Part shown: positions 24,115 through 31,411 of the stretch, in pieces | How the letters are laid out: each line of letters begins with the position of its first letter | Position numbering within the stretch: the first letter of the stretch is position 1 | Origin: Chloroflexota bacterium | GTDB lineage: Bacteria > Chloroflexota > UBA11872 | Assembly (NCBI GenBank): GCA_026707185.1 | Contig: JAPOXI010000097.1 | Coordinates: 1-33,386, forward strand | DNA: 33,386 bases | Direction of reading: 5' to 3' | Program-made: the position numbers and the translations under genes | The notes under the pieces: generated by a model | The model's input: only the letters and a program-made list of their open reading frames with translations | The model's database searches: none | Told to the model about the DNA's origin: nothing

Positions 24115-26688
24115 CTAGCCTTCGTATTTTCTCCGCCGTAACTGGTAAGCCTCGGGTCCTCCCTCAAGCTGTTGCATTACCCGTCCTCGCAGATTCTCGA
24201 CATCCATTGCACCTGCTGTATCGATCCAACCCCTACGAGCATCAGCGCTTACCACGTAGTACATATCAGTGTCCGATGTGACCGCGACATTTGGGTTGTG
24301 AGTTGTAACGATGAACTGCCGCGAGTCTTTACCTAATCTGAGCGTGTGTGAAACATCCTCGTAGACGCTGATGACATCTAGGGAGTCTTCGGGCTGATCC
24401 ATCACAACCGTTCGCCCCTGATCAGCCAATGCGACCATGACTAAAGCCGAACATTTTTGACCAACAGAGAGGCTCGCAATCTCAGCGTACTCTCCATCGG
24501 GCTTACGATATTCGATCCTTGGCTTGTCTTCAGCCCGATAGTCATATGAGAGACAAAGCACCTGGCTCTGATCTCGAAGAGACCGCAAGAACCCAACGAA
24601 GTCAGTTGCTTGCTCTTCGCTCATATCACACCACGAAGCGATCTTTGCCCCATCGCCTTCGATTACACTATCGACAAACTCGGCGGGCGAAGCCGCCGAT
24701 GCAATCTGGGCCATATACTTCTTTCTCAACATGGTACCTGTACTCAGCTCATCTAAGCGTTGTTGAAACTTCGCCTTGTCAGCTGCCCTCTCTATGGAAA
24801 GACGTATCTTACCATGAGACTGCTCAGTGATTTCTTCGTATTTGCGACGACGACGATCAAAGAGCTCGTTAGCCGCAGTGTCAAGCTTGGAAAGGAGCAA
24901 TGATCGCCTACTTAGGAGATCTTGCCGGCGCTGCGTCAGATGCTCGAGTCGCTTCTGCTCCTCTTGCAGATCTCGGAGTTCATCAGCGAGCCTATCGCGC
25001 TCCCGCTGCAGGTCTTCTTGGTTGCCGCCTTGTTCGATGGCCGCCAAGTATCGATCCTTAGCTTCGCCAATAGCGTCGTTGAATCTTTGACGTGTCTCGT
25101 TGATACCTTTACGTTCGTTAGCAGCGAACTCCCTAACTTCCTCGATCCTATCTTGCGTATTTAGTCTCAGTTCTGTAACTTTAGCAAGGATTTGGTTTGC
25201 TAACTCTGCGCCATGACCCTCCACATCTATTTGCGCGCTCGGCACCAAAGCCTCAAGGGTTTCAGCGGCGCCTTGGAGGGTCGACTCAACTTTCGCCGTG
25301 AGTTCATCACTCTCATGAATGTGGTCACGTACCGACTCCCAGATCTTCATTTCAGCAAAGACAGGATTATCAATCTTGGCCTCAGCATCGGTTAGCTGTG
25401 CTTGGCAAGTTGCTACAGCGCTGCGCTGGGCAAGCAAATCGCCGGCAGCGGACATACTAGCCGAGAGATCGATATCCAGACTCTTAAGGGACTCCTTATA
25501 GGCGTCTTGCTGTCGCTCAATGGTTTTAGAATCGACGAATCCGTCAACCAAAGAAAGCTGGGCTCGGTGATTCCTGGAAACCGAAATGGCTTCATTCTGG
25601 CTGTATGCGAGAATCGGAAAGAGATCTGACGGAGATGCATCGCCGATGTCAAGTCCATTATGAAGAATTCTAATTGGGTTAGCTTTCTTATCGAATGTTC
25701 GGGTCACTACATACGACGATTCGGCACCGCGCGAAATCTGGATCTCCACTTCCCCATTAGTGCCAAGACACTTCTTTAGCTTCTCAATGTGGTCTTGCTT
25801 TATTTCCTTTACTTCTTTACAAGCCTGGTCCAAAGCGAACCGAATAAATTCTATTATCAGAGACTTACCGACTCCTTTCCCTCCCAGTATACAGTTTAAG
25901 CCCGAATGAAAGTCCATTGACTGTCCGTCAAGAAATCCCCCATGGAACGCTATGCGATCTATTCGATAACCCTCAATCTCGGGTGGGGGAAGGTCCATGC
26001 GGCGTATGCGCGTGTCGGGATCATAGAAACACTGTTTCAGAGAACCTAACGTGATTTCGCCCATTTTGAAGTAGCTAAAGCGGTGACCTACGTCGTCAGC
26101 CTCGTGCGCGTCTGAAGCCTGATAGAGAGCAAAGAGGCGTTCGTAATCCGATTGAGGATCGCGAAGAATTCGAGCTGTCGAACTATCTAGAGATTTCAAT
26201 TCTACTGCGAGCAGTCCCTCATGCCGAGCGAGCGCAATTCGCTGCTGCCCACGCATGTCGTTGAATAGACCCTTGCTCGACGATGCGTGGGCAGCACAGG
26301 CAATTCCACCGAGGTCTATGATTTCGTCAATTGCCGCAGCAGGGCTCTTTGTACTGACTGCTTCATCGCTCCCCCACTCTTTAGGTGATATTCCAAGACT
26401 GCCAAGTAGAGCCTTTACCTGGTTACTGTCGCAGCTCGGGTCAAAGAGCGCCACAAGATGGATACCGTGTTCACCGCCGGTTACTGTTAACTCAACGCCA
26501 GGAAAGACCGAAACCCCAAGATCGCGACCCGCTGCAATTGCTTCGTCGATGCCATTACCGGAGTTGTGATCTGTTATGGCGAGTCCGTCGAGGCCACAGT
26601 CGTGCGCAGCACGAACCACTTCGGTCGGGGTCGACCTTCCATCCGATGCCGTCGTATGGCAGTGAAGGTCGAGTTTACGAAATTGCAG
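24115..26688 (-). CDS. PHP-domain/SMC-like ATPase, putative defence protein, start codon unclear
   Basis: The N-terminus is a PHP metal-dependent phosphoesterase: LDLHCHTTASDG (HxH), ITDHNSG, PGVELTV, a His in CAAHASS and the D-x-H in ASDAHEAD are all present. An SMC/Rad50-like ATPase follows: Walker A GGKGVGKS, a long coiled coil, signature LSVGQKCSALVM, Walker B VVMDQPEDSLD and FIVTTHNP. Numbered from a GTG at 26619 it has 834 residues, but that start lies downstream of HxH. In-frame coding runs back to the stop at 26763 with no ATG, GTG or TTG; CTG 26688 (giving LQFRKLDLHCHT) is the best guess. It resembles the PHP-ATPase proteins some databases call TrlF-like (from memory). Composition is low-GC relative to the housekeeping genes. 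Confidence 0.8.
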   Translation of the reverse strand: MQFRKLDLHCHTTASDGRSTPTEVVRAAHDCGLDGLAITDHNSGNGIDEAIAAGRDLGVSVFPGVELTVTGGEHGIHLVALFDPSCDSNQVKALLGSLGISPKEWGSDEAVSTKSPAAAIDEIIDLGGIACAAHASSSKGLFNDMRGQQRIALARHEGLLAVELKSLDSSTARILRDPQSDYERLFALYQASDAHEADDVGHRFSYFKMGEITLGSLKQCFYDPDTRIRRMDLPPPEIEGYRIDRIAFHGGFLDGQSMDFHSGLNCILGGKGVGKSLIIEFIRFALDQACKEVKEIKQDHIEKLKKCLGTNGEVEIQISRGAESSYVVTRTFDKKANPIRILHNGLDIGDASPSDLFPILAYSQNEAISVSRNHRAQLSLVDGFVDSKTIERQQDAYKESLKSLDIDLSASMSAAGDLLAQRSAVATCQAQLTDAEAKIDNPVFAEMKIWESVRDHIHESDELTAKVESTLQGAAETLEALVPSAQIDVEGHGAELANQILAKVTELRLNTQDRIEEVREFAANERKGINETRQRFNDAIGEAKDRYLAAIEQGGNQEDLQRERDRLADELRDLQEEQKRLEHLTQRRQDLLSRRSLLLSKLDTAANELFDRRRRKYEEITEQSHGKIRLSIERAADKAKFQQRLDELSTGTMLRKKYMAQIASAASPAEFVDSVIEGDGAKIASWCDMSEEQATDFVGFLRSLRDQSQVLCLSYDYRAEDKPRIEYRKPDGEYAEIASLSVGQKCSALVMVALADQGRTVVMDQPEDSLDVISVYEDVSHTLRLGKDSRQFIVTTHNPNVAVTSDTDMYYVVSADARRGWIDTAGAMDVENLRGRVMQQLEGGPEAYQLRRRKYEG

Positions 26689-26763
26689 CCCTAAGGGCTC
26701 GGCGCTAACAGACAGGTTGGTGATCCAGCTATCATTGGAGTCCGCCCGGATATGAGTGTATCA

Positions 26764-27637
26764 AGCCGAATCTTCTGTCCAGTCGCGCCTAGTCTCTTGG
26801 ACGGAGGCAGGCAACCATCAGCCAAACTGATTCCGTACTAGCACCGTTCTTGGTGGTAGCTGAATGGCAGACGCGATTCGTCGGCGTCAAAGCCAAGGAC
26901 ACGGTACAAGAGTGGGAGATGCACGTGGGCTCGCTCTGTCGGGTGGATGGGGTGGCTGGACATGTCGGAAGCGATGGTCGCACCGAAATTGGGCGGGCAG
27001 GGGTTCCGCCCCTACGGGAGACGGGACTGCTTGGTTGGGTTGGGTACTTACGGCTGTGTGGTTCGACACGCCGGGCCAAAGGACTCGGGGACGGCTCGCC
27101 ATGAACGGATGCGTACGGGTTGGTGGTTGCTCGGAAGACGGGCGGGTCAGAGACGCGGCCCCCATTCGGCAGGCTCAGGGCAGGCTCTACGCAAGAGGAT
27201 GGCGGGTTGCGCGGAAGACGGGCGGGTCTCAGACGCGGCCCCTACGCAAGAGGGGACGCGGAGACGTGGGAGTGACCTCGACCGAAGGACCCCTCACCGA
27301 TTTCGGCCGAAGACGCCCGAATCTGCCTCTCCCCTTGGAGAGGGTGAAGAGGCGCGGCCGCTACGCAGGAGGGGAGGCGCGTTGCGCGCGAAGACGGGCG
27401 GGTCTGAGACGCCGCCCCTACGAAGAGTCGGACGGGGACGCGAGGACGTGGTTCGACGCGGGCCTCCGACGGACTCCGGCCCGGCTCACCACGAACGGGG
27501 GGCGGGAGCGCTGGGTGGCACGGCGATCGGGGTGGCTTGGGTGTGTCCGAGAGAGTTGGGTGGTGCTGGGTCCCCGCCTGCGCGGGGATGACGGGGGTGG
27601 TGAGTAGACTCGCGGGTTGGTTGGGGGAGGGTTGGTT
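26764..27637. other. Repeat-filled spacer
   Basis: No gene is supported. It contains a 65-bp folded repeat (27286-27350) and three copies of a repeat with GAAGACGGGCGGGTC (27126-27162, 27206-27252, 27381-27427). Two copies of a repeat starting GTGGTTCGACRCG and ending CAYGAACGG lie at 27057-27109 and 27447-27499. A GACAGGCTCAGG-like element is near 27164-27190 and a CCCCGC hairpin repeat at 27566-27593. The first ~100 bases (26764-26860) show nothing recognisable. Confidence 0.7.
27286..27350 (+). repeat. 65-bp folded repeat, copy 2
   Basis: Same layout as copy 1. Stem I is TTCGGCCG / CGCCCGAA around AAGA with one mismatch; stem II (CTCTCC / GGAGAG) is perfect. Confidence 0.8.
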
Positions 27638-28654
27638 GTGACGACGTATGGGGTTGCGGTGCATGGGGCGGGGTGGGTGGCGGCGGAGCATGTGAGGGCG
27701 TTTGCGGCGGATAAGCGGGCGCGGGTGGTGGCGATTTCGAGTCGACGGGCCGAGTCAGCCGAACGGGTGGCGCGGGAGACGGGTCATCCGGACGTGGTTA
27801 TCGAGACGGATCTGGACGCGGTGCTGAGCCGGGATGACGTGGACATCCTGGTTGTCTGCACGCCGCACGATTTGCATCCAGCGAACACGATTGCGGCGGC
27901 GACGGCGGGGAAGCACGTGCTGATCGAGAAGCCGGCGGCGCTGGACCTGGCGAGTCTGCGGGCGATGCAGGACGCGGTTGCCGCGGCGGGGGTGCGGACG
28001 GTGGTGAGTTTTGTGCTGCGGTGGAATCCGCTGTTTGACGTGATCCGGGCGCAGCTTTCCCAGGGGGCGCTGGGACGGCTGTTTATGGCCGAAGTCGACT
28101 ATGTGCATGGACTTGGTCCCTGGTACGCGCAGTACGAGTGGTCGCGGACGGCGGCGCAGGGGCGGTCGTCGTTCCTGAACGCGGGCTGTCACGCGGTGGA
28201 CGCGCTGCGCTATTTCACGGACAGCGACATCGTGGAGGTCAGCGCGTACGCGGTTGAGGGGAGCGACCGGTTCGAGTACCCGGGGACGTCGGTGATGATC
28301 TGCAAGTTCGCGAATGGGGCTCTTGGTAAGGCGCTATCGAACCTGGACGACGCGGCACCGTACAAGTTCCGCATCTCGCTGTACGGCGACCAGGGAACGA
28401 TGCTGGATAACCGGATTTTCAGCAAGACGCTGCCGGGGCAGACGGACTACGCGGAGATTCCGACGGTGCTGCCGGATAGCGGGGATGTCTCGCACCATCC
28501 GTTCCTGGGCGAGGTTTCGCACCTGCTGGATTGCATCGAGCGGGGCGAGGAGTCGCATGTGAGCCTGGCGAATTCGATGAATACGCATGAGGCGTGTATT
28601 GCGGCGGATATTTCGGCGGCGGAGGGAAGGGTGGTGGGGTTGCCGCTGGCTTAG
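27638..28654 (+). CDS. Gfo/Idh/MocA-family oxidoreductase
   Basis: These NAD(P)-dependent dehydrogenases act on sugars, inositols and related compounds. The product has 338 residues. The N-terminal Rossmann fold starts YGVAVHGAGWVAAEHVRAF (4-22), with a hallmark EKP at 97-99 (LIEKPAALDL). The catalytic-helix motif GCHAVDALRYF (183-193) has His185 and Asp188 in place of the usual D/G-x-x-x-H variants. The start is GTG 27638, because GGGGGAGG lies 7 bases upstream (27623-27630); the frame opens at TTG 27617. It stands alone between repeat-rich spacers, so the substrate cannot be inferred from neighbours. Confidence 0.9.
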   Translation: MTTYGVAVHGAGWVAAEHVRAFAADKRARVVAISSRRAESAERVARETGHPDVVIETDLDAVLSRDDVDILVVCTPHDLHPANTIAAATAGKHVLIEKPAALDLASLRAMQDAVAAAGVRTVVSFVLRWNPLFDVIRAQLSQGALGRLFMAEVDYVHGLGPWYAQYEWSRTAAQGRSSFLNAGCHAVDALRYFTDSDIVEVSAYAVEGSDRFEYPGTSVMICKFANGALGKALSNLDDAAPYKFRISLYGDQGTMLDNRIFSKTLPGQTDYAEIPTVLPDSGDVSHHPFLGEVSHLLDCIERGEESHVSLANSMNTHEACIAADISAAEGRVVGLPLA

Positions 28655-28731
28655 GAATGATAGGGGGCGAGGACTTTCACCCCGGCCCTCTGCCACGGAA
28701 GACCTTTGCGTAACCCGAGGGTGGGTGCGCG

Positions 28732-28797
28732 GAAGACCCATCACCGATTTCGGCCGAAGACGCCCGAATCTGCCTCTCCCCCAGGAGAGGGTGAAGA
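28732..28797 (+). repeat. 65-bp folded repeat, copy 3
   Basis: Nearly identical to copy 2 in stem I. The loop of stem II is CCCA in place of CCTT while the stem is kept, which suggests the stem matters more than the loop. Confidence 0.8.
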
Positions 28798-28869
28798 ATA
28801 GGAACCCCCGAGGAAGGGGGCAGGACGCATGCGGCGAGTGGCTCAGGTGGTTTGGTGGTTGGGTGCGCG

Positions 28870-28929
28870 GAAGACCCCTCACCGAATGCCGCGGACGGCT
28901 TCTGCCTCTCCCCTTGAAGAGGGAGAAGA
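28870..28929 (+). repeat. 65-bp folded repeat, copy 4 (short stem I)
   Basis: Stem I is shortened to GCCG / CGGC around CGGA, and stem II has one mismatch (GAAGAG). The ends are preserved. Confidence 0.7.
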
Positions 28930-28979
28930 TTAGGAGCCGCCGCGGAAGAGAGGGCGGGGACACCGAACGACCACGAGCG

Positions 28980-29025
28980 GAAGACCCCGCACCGAATTCC
29001 GGCGAAGACGCCGGAATCTGCCTCG
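28980..29025 (+). repeat. 65-bp folded repeat, copy 5 (3'-truncated)
   Basis: It retains stem I in its best form, ATTCCGGCG / CGCCGGAAT (9 bp, perfect) around AAGA, and stops before stem II. Confidence 0.7.
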
Positions 29026-29205
29026 GACGGCGCAGGCAAATGCGGCGAATCTCGCAGAAACGACACCGGCCATCGTTCCGCGAAGTCTCCCTTCTTGGCC
29101 GACGCGTACGATGATGCGCCCGTATGCACTCTCAGGAAATGGCAAATGGGTCGCTCGGATCCACTTCTGGGCCTAGACTGATGGGGTTATGCATGTTCAC
29201 CGGCT

Positions 29206-29254
29206 AAGGAGTGTGACGATGTCGGATCCGCCTTTGCACGTCGTATCACCCTAA
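29206..29254 (+). other. Strong ribosome-binding site with an 11-codon frame, possible gene remnant
   Basis: AAGGAG at 29206-29211 lies 7 bases before ATG 29219, which reads MSDPPLHVVSP and then TAA. The TAA shares a base with another ATG (29254) that runs 35 codons antisense to the kinase end. This could be the 5' stub of a lost gene or a leader peptide, or chance. Confidence 0.3.
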
Positions 29255-29287
29255 TGTTAATTCACGAGAACGCTGTTGATTTCGGGT

Positions 29288-30283
29288 CTAGTCGATATGG
29301 TACTCACAACCGTAGATTGGCCACGGCGTCTTCAGCAGTTCAAGGTAACGGAGGTACATTGTAGAATCCGATGCCTGCAACGCCGGACTCCCTTCGTCGA
29401 TCCGGCGAGTGAGGTACCCGGCTGCATCACAGAGGCACGCGAGCAGTACGCTCGGGTAAAGCGCTAAATGCTCAGCAGGCGTGAGCGACCGAACCTCTTG
29501 ATAGCCTTCCAAAAGACCGTGCAGGACTGACGGTTCTATGGGGATCTCTTCGCTTGAGACAGCCCAGATCAGAATCGTCTCAGATATATCTCGTAGCAGG
29601 CTTGCCACGTAGCTAGTGTCGAAGTCTAGGACGGCGACCAGACTCCGCCGATTGACTAGAAGATTGTCCGGCCGAAAGTCGCTGTGGATGACCCCGCTGG
29701 GAAGAGTCGGGAGTACCTGCTGGAGGAAGCCGCAATGCTGTTCCCTGAAGCGGTCTAAATGTGCCAAGAAGGCGTCGTAACCCGATCCGGTTGTGTGCAT
29801 AGCGCTCGCGTAGGCCGATACTTGATCCAGCCTAGTCGTTTCGGTGAACTGCTTCTGATGTAGCGGAGTGAATCCCCTAATAGCAGCATGATACTCGGCG
29901 AGCCAGCGCCCTACGACCTCAGGCGATGAGTCCACCAGTGTCGGATGTAATCCGTCGACGAACTCGAAGATCGTGGCAGGTCCGTTCGCCAAGACACCGA
30001 GGGTCTCGCCATGAGCATTGGTTAGGACGCGAGGAACCGGAAATCGCACGGACGCGAGGTGAAGGAGAGTCTCCAGCTCGAACGGTATGTCGCCTCGGGA
30101 TGTTCTCCCGTATCGGCGGACGACTACGCGTCCGCGCTGCGTTGCAACAACGAAGTTGAGGTTGTCGACGCCTTTGTCGATCAGAGTTGGTGGCCTTAGG
30201 GCGGTCAATTCGTAGGTTGAGAGAAACGCTGGAATCTCTTCTTGGACGGTAACTGTCAGTCGGTTGTCTCTTTGCGATTTCAA
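29288..30283 (-). CDS. Aminoglycoside-phosphotransferase-fold (homoserine kinase II-like) kinase
   Basis: The 331-residue protein has the APH fold: an N-lobe (NLNFVVATQRGRVVVRRYGR, then ELETLLHLA), a hinge (ATIFEFVDGLHP), the Brenner motif HSDFRPDN (200-207) and the metal-binding aspartates in VLDFDTS (220-222). Family members phosphorylate small molecules such as homoserine, choline or aminoglycosides; I cannot choose among them. The start is set at TTG 30283 because GGAGG lies 9 bases upstream. The longer frame to 30445 runs through repeat DNA. The gene stands alone, is less GC-rich than its surroundings, and is flanked by repeats, so transfer is plausible. Confidence 0.85.
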   Translation of the reverse strand: MKSQRDNRLTVTVQEEIPAFLSTYELTALRPPTLIDKGVDNLNFVVATQRGRVVVRRYGRTSRGDIPFELETLLHLASVRFPVPRVLTNAHGETLGVLANGPATIFEFVDGLHPTLVDSSPEVVGRWLAEYHAAIRGFTPLHQKQFTETTRLDQVSAYASAMHTTGSGYDAFLAHLDRFREQHCGFLQQVLPTLPSGVIHSDFRPDNLLVNRRSLVAVLDFDTSYVASLLRDISETILIWAVSSEEIPIEPSVLHGLLEGYQEVRSLTPAEHLALYPSVLLACLCDAAGYLTRRIDEGSPALQASDSTMYLRYLELLKTPWPIYGCEYHID

Positions 30284-30365
30284 TGTCTCAGCCCTCCGGT
30301 TGAGGCTAGCAGGCGGCCGCGAAAGTTGTCCGCCGTTCACGGATGCTCGAATCTCGCCTACCATT

Positions 30366-30611
30366 CCCCTTGGAGAGGGTGAAGTGCGGCGAGTCCCCTG
30401 AGGAGCGTAGCGCCGGGTGTGGTGGGTGCGCGGAAGACCCCTCACCGAATTCGGCCGGGGACGGCCGATTCTGCCTCTCCCCTTGGAGAGGGTGAAGAGG
30501 GGCGTGCCCCCTGAGGAGCGTAGCGCCGGGTGTGGTGGGTGCGCGGAAGACCCCTCACCGAATTCGGCCGGGGACGGCCGATTCTGCCTCTCCCCTTGGA
30601 GAGGGTGAAGA
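30366..30611 (+). repeat. 113-bp tandem duplication carrying folded-repeat copies 6 and 7
   Basis: The sequence CCCCTTGGAGAGG recurs at 30366, 30479 and 30592, a period of exactly 113 bases. The two full units differ at only about four positions, all in the first 30 bases; from about 30398 onward they match exactly. Each unit spans one folded repeat (30433-30498 and 30546-30611) with stem I TCGGCCG / CGGCCGA around GGGA, plus a linker with GAGGAGCGTAGCGCC. The duplication is probably recent. Confidence 0.85.
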
Positions 30612-30770
30612 TGGGAGCCTCTGCGAAAGGATGGGCGGGGACGCCGGGATGTGGTTCGACACGGGCCTCCGGAAGACTTCGGCCCGGCTCAGCACGAACG
30701 GATTGGCGTTGCGTTGGCAGCGTCAGGGCGGATTGTCTAACGAGAGCCGGGTGGTCCAACGGAGAAGAGT

Positions 30771-30792
30771 CCCAGGCTGCGCGCAGCCTGGG
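30771..30792. repeat. 22-bp perfect palindrome
   Basis: CCCAGGCTGC and its reverse complement meet at a GC centre. The dyad lies in the spacer about 140 bases beyond the end of the lar operon, with no U-run, so it is not a clear terminator. Confidence 0.6.
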
Positions 30793-30927
30793 CCACAAGG
30801 CTCGAAGAGCGGGCGAGATTCCTCACTTTGCTGCGCTGCGTTCGGTGTGACAGGGGACGCGGGTTGCGCGGAAGACGGGCGGGTCAGAGACGCCGCCCCT
30901 ACGAAAGAGAACAGGACAGGGAGGCGG

Positions 30928-31401
30928 TTAGCGGAGGAGGCGGCCTATGAGGCGGGCGAGGAGGGAGGAGAGGCCGAGGGCGATGCCGAAGGCGATGGCG
31001 GCGCGGGTGCCGAAGAGGGCGCGGACGTTGCCGGAGACGTTGCCGCCAACGACGGCCAGGCTGAGGACGCGGTCGGCCTGGACGTTGCCGGCGACGACCC
31101 AGCTGGCGGCGACGTTTTCGAGGCGGGCGTTGCCGCTGACGTTGACGCCCATGGCGGCGTTGCGGACCTGGGTGCGACCGGAGGTGGCGCCACCCAGGGC
31201 GCCGCGGGTGACGTGGAGTTGGTCCGTGCGGTTCATGAGCATGAGGGATCGGTCGGCTTCGACATGCTGGGCGTGGGTGTGGCGCATGGTGGCGCGCTGG
31301 GAGACGACGCGGTCGGCGCGGACGGATCCGACGGCGGCTTCGGAAACCTGAACGACGTCGCCCTGGGCGCTGGGGACTACCGGGGCATCGGGTTTGGGCA
31401 T
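30928..31401 (-). CDS. Unknown repetitive protein with C-terminal membrane anchor, in the lar operon
   Basis: The 157-residue product starts at ATG 31401, 10 bases after the larC stop, with AAGG upstream. Residues about 15-128 are polar with a loose repeat in which V-x-A-D-R or similar returns (VRADRVVSQRA, VEADRSLMLM, VQADRVLSLAVV), together with NVSGN twice. This is suggestive of a beta-solenoid or bactofilin-like fold. Residues about 131-157 form a hydrophobic helix with a basic end (LLARLIGRLLR), so the protein is probably tail-anchored. I do not recognise the family. Position implies co-expression with larB-larC; no functional link is established. Confidence 0.72.
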   Translation of the reverse strand: MPKPDAPVVPSAQGDVVQVSEAAVGSVRADRVVSQRATMRHTHAQHVEADRSLMLMNRTDQLHVTRGALGGATSGRTQVRNAAMGVNVSGNARLENVAASWVVAGNVQADRVLSLAVVGGNVSGNVRALFGTRAAIAFGIALGLSSLLARLIGRLLR

Positions 31402-31411
31402 TGGCTGGGCC

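Larger units (their letters stand above)
28655..29287. other. Repeat-filled spacer between oxidoreductase and kinase genes
   Basis: It holds folded-repeat copies 3, 4 and 5 and a related half-element near 28675-28695. From about 29030 to 29287 the sequence is free of these repeats and less GC-rich. There a strong Shine-Dalgarno with an 11-codon frame was seen (29206-29254), but no full gene. Confidence 0.65.
30284..30927. other. Repeat-filled spacer with a 113-bp tandem duplication
   Basis: No gene is supported. It contains the tandem duplication (30366-30611), a GTGGTTCGACACG-type repeat (30650-30702), a perfect palindrome (30771-30792) and a GAAGACGGGCGGGTC repeat (30862-30908). The remainder shows nothing recognisable. 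Confidence 0.7.

Noticed and set aside
26850..26940. tRNA-Leu-like D-arm (TAGCTGAATGGCAGACGCG)
   Set aside because: No matching anticodon stem, T-loop or acceptor stem follows; at best a degraded fragment.
30771..30792. Palindrome as terminator of the lar operon
   Set aside because: It lies about 140 bases past the last stop codon, with other repeats between, and has no U-run on either strand.
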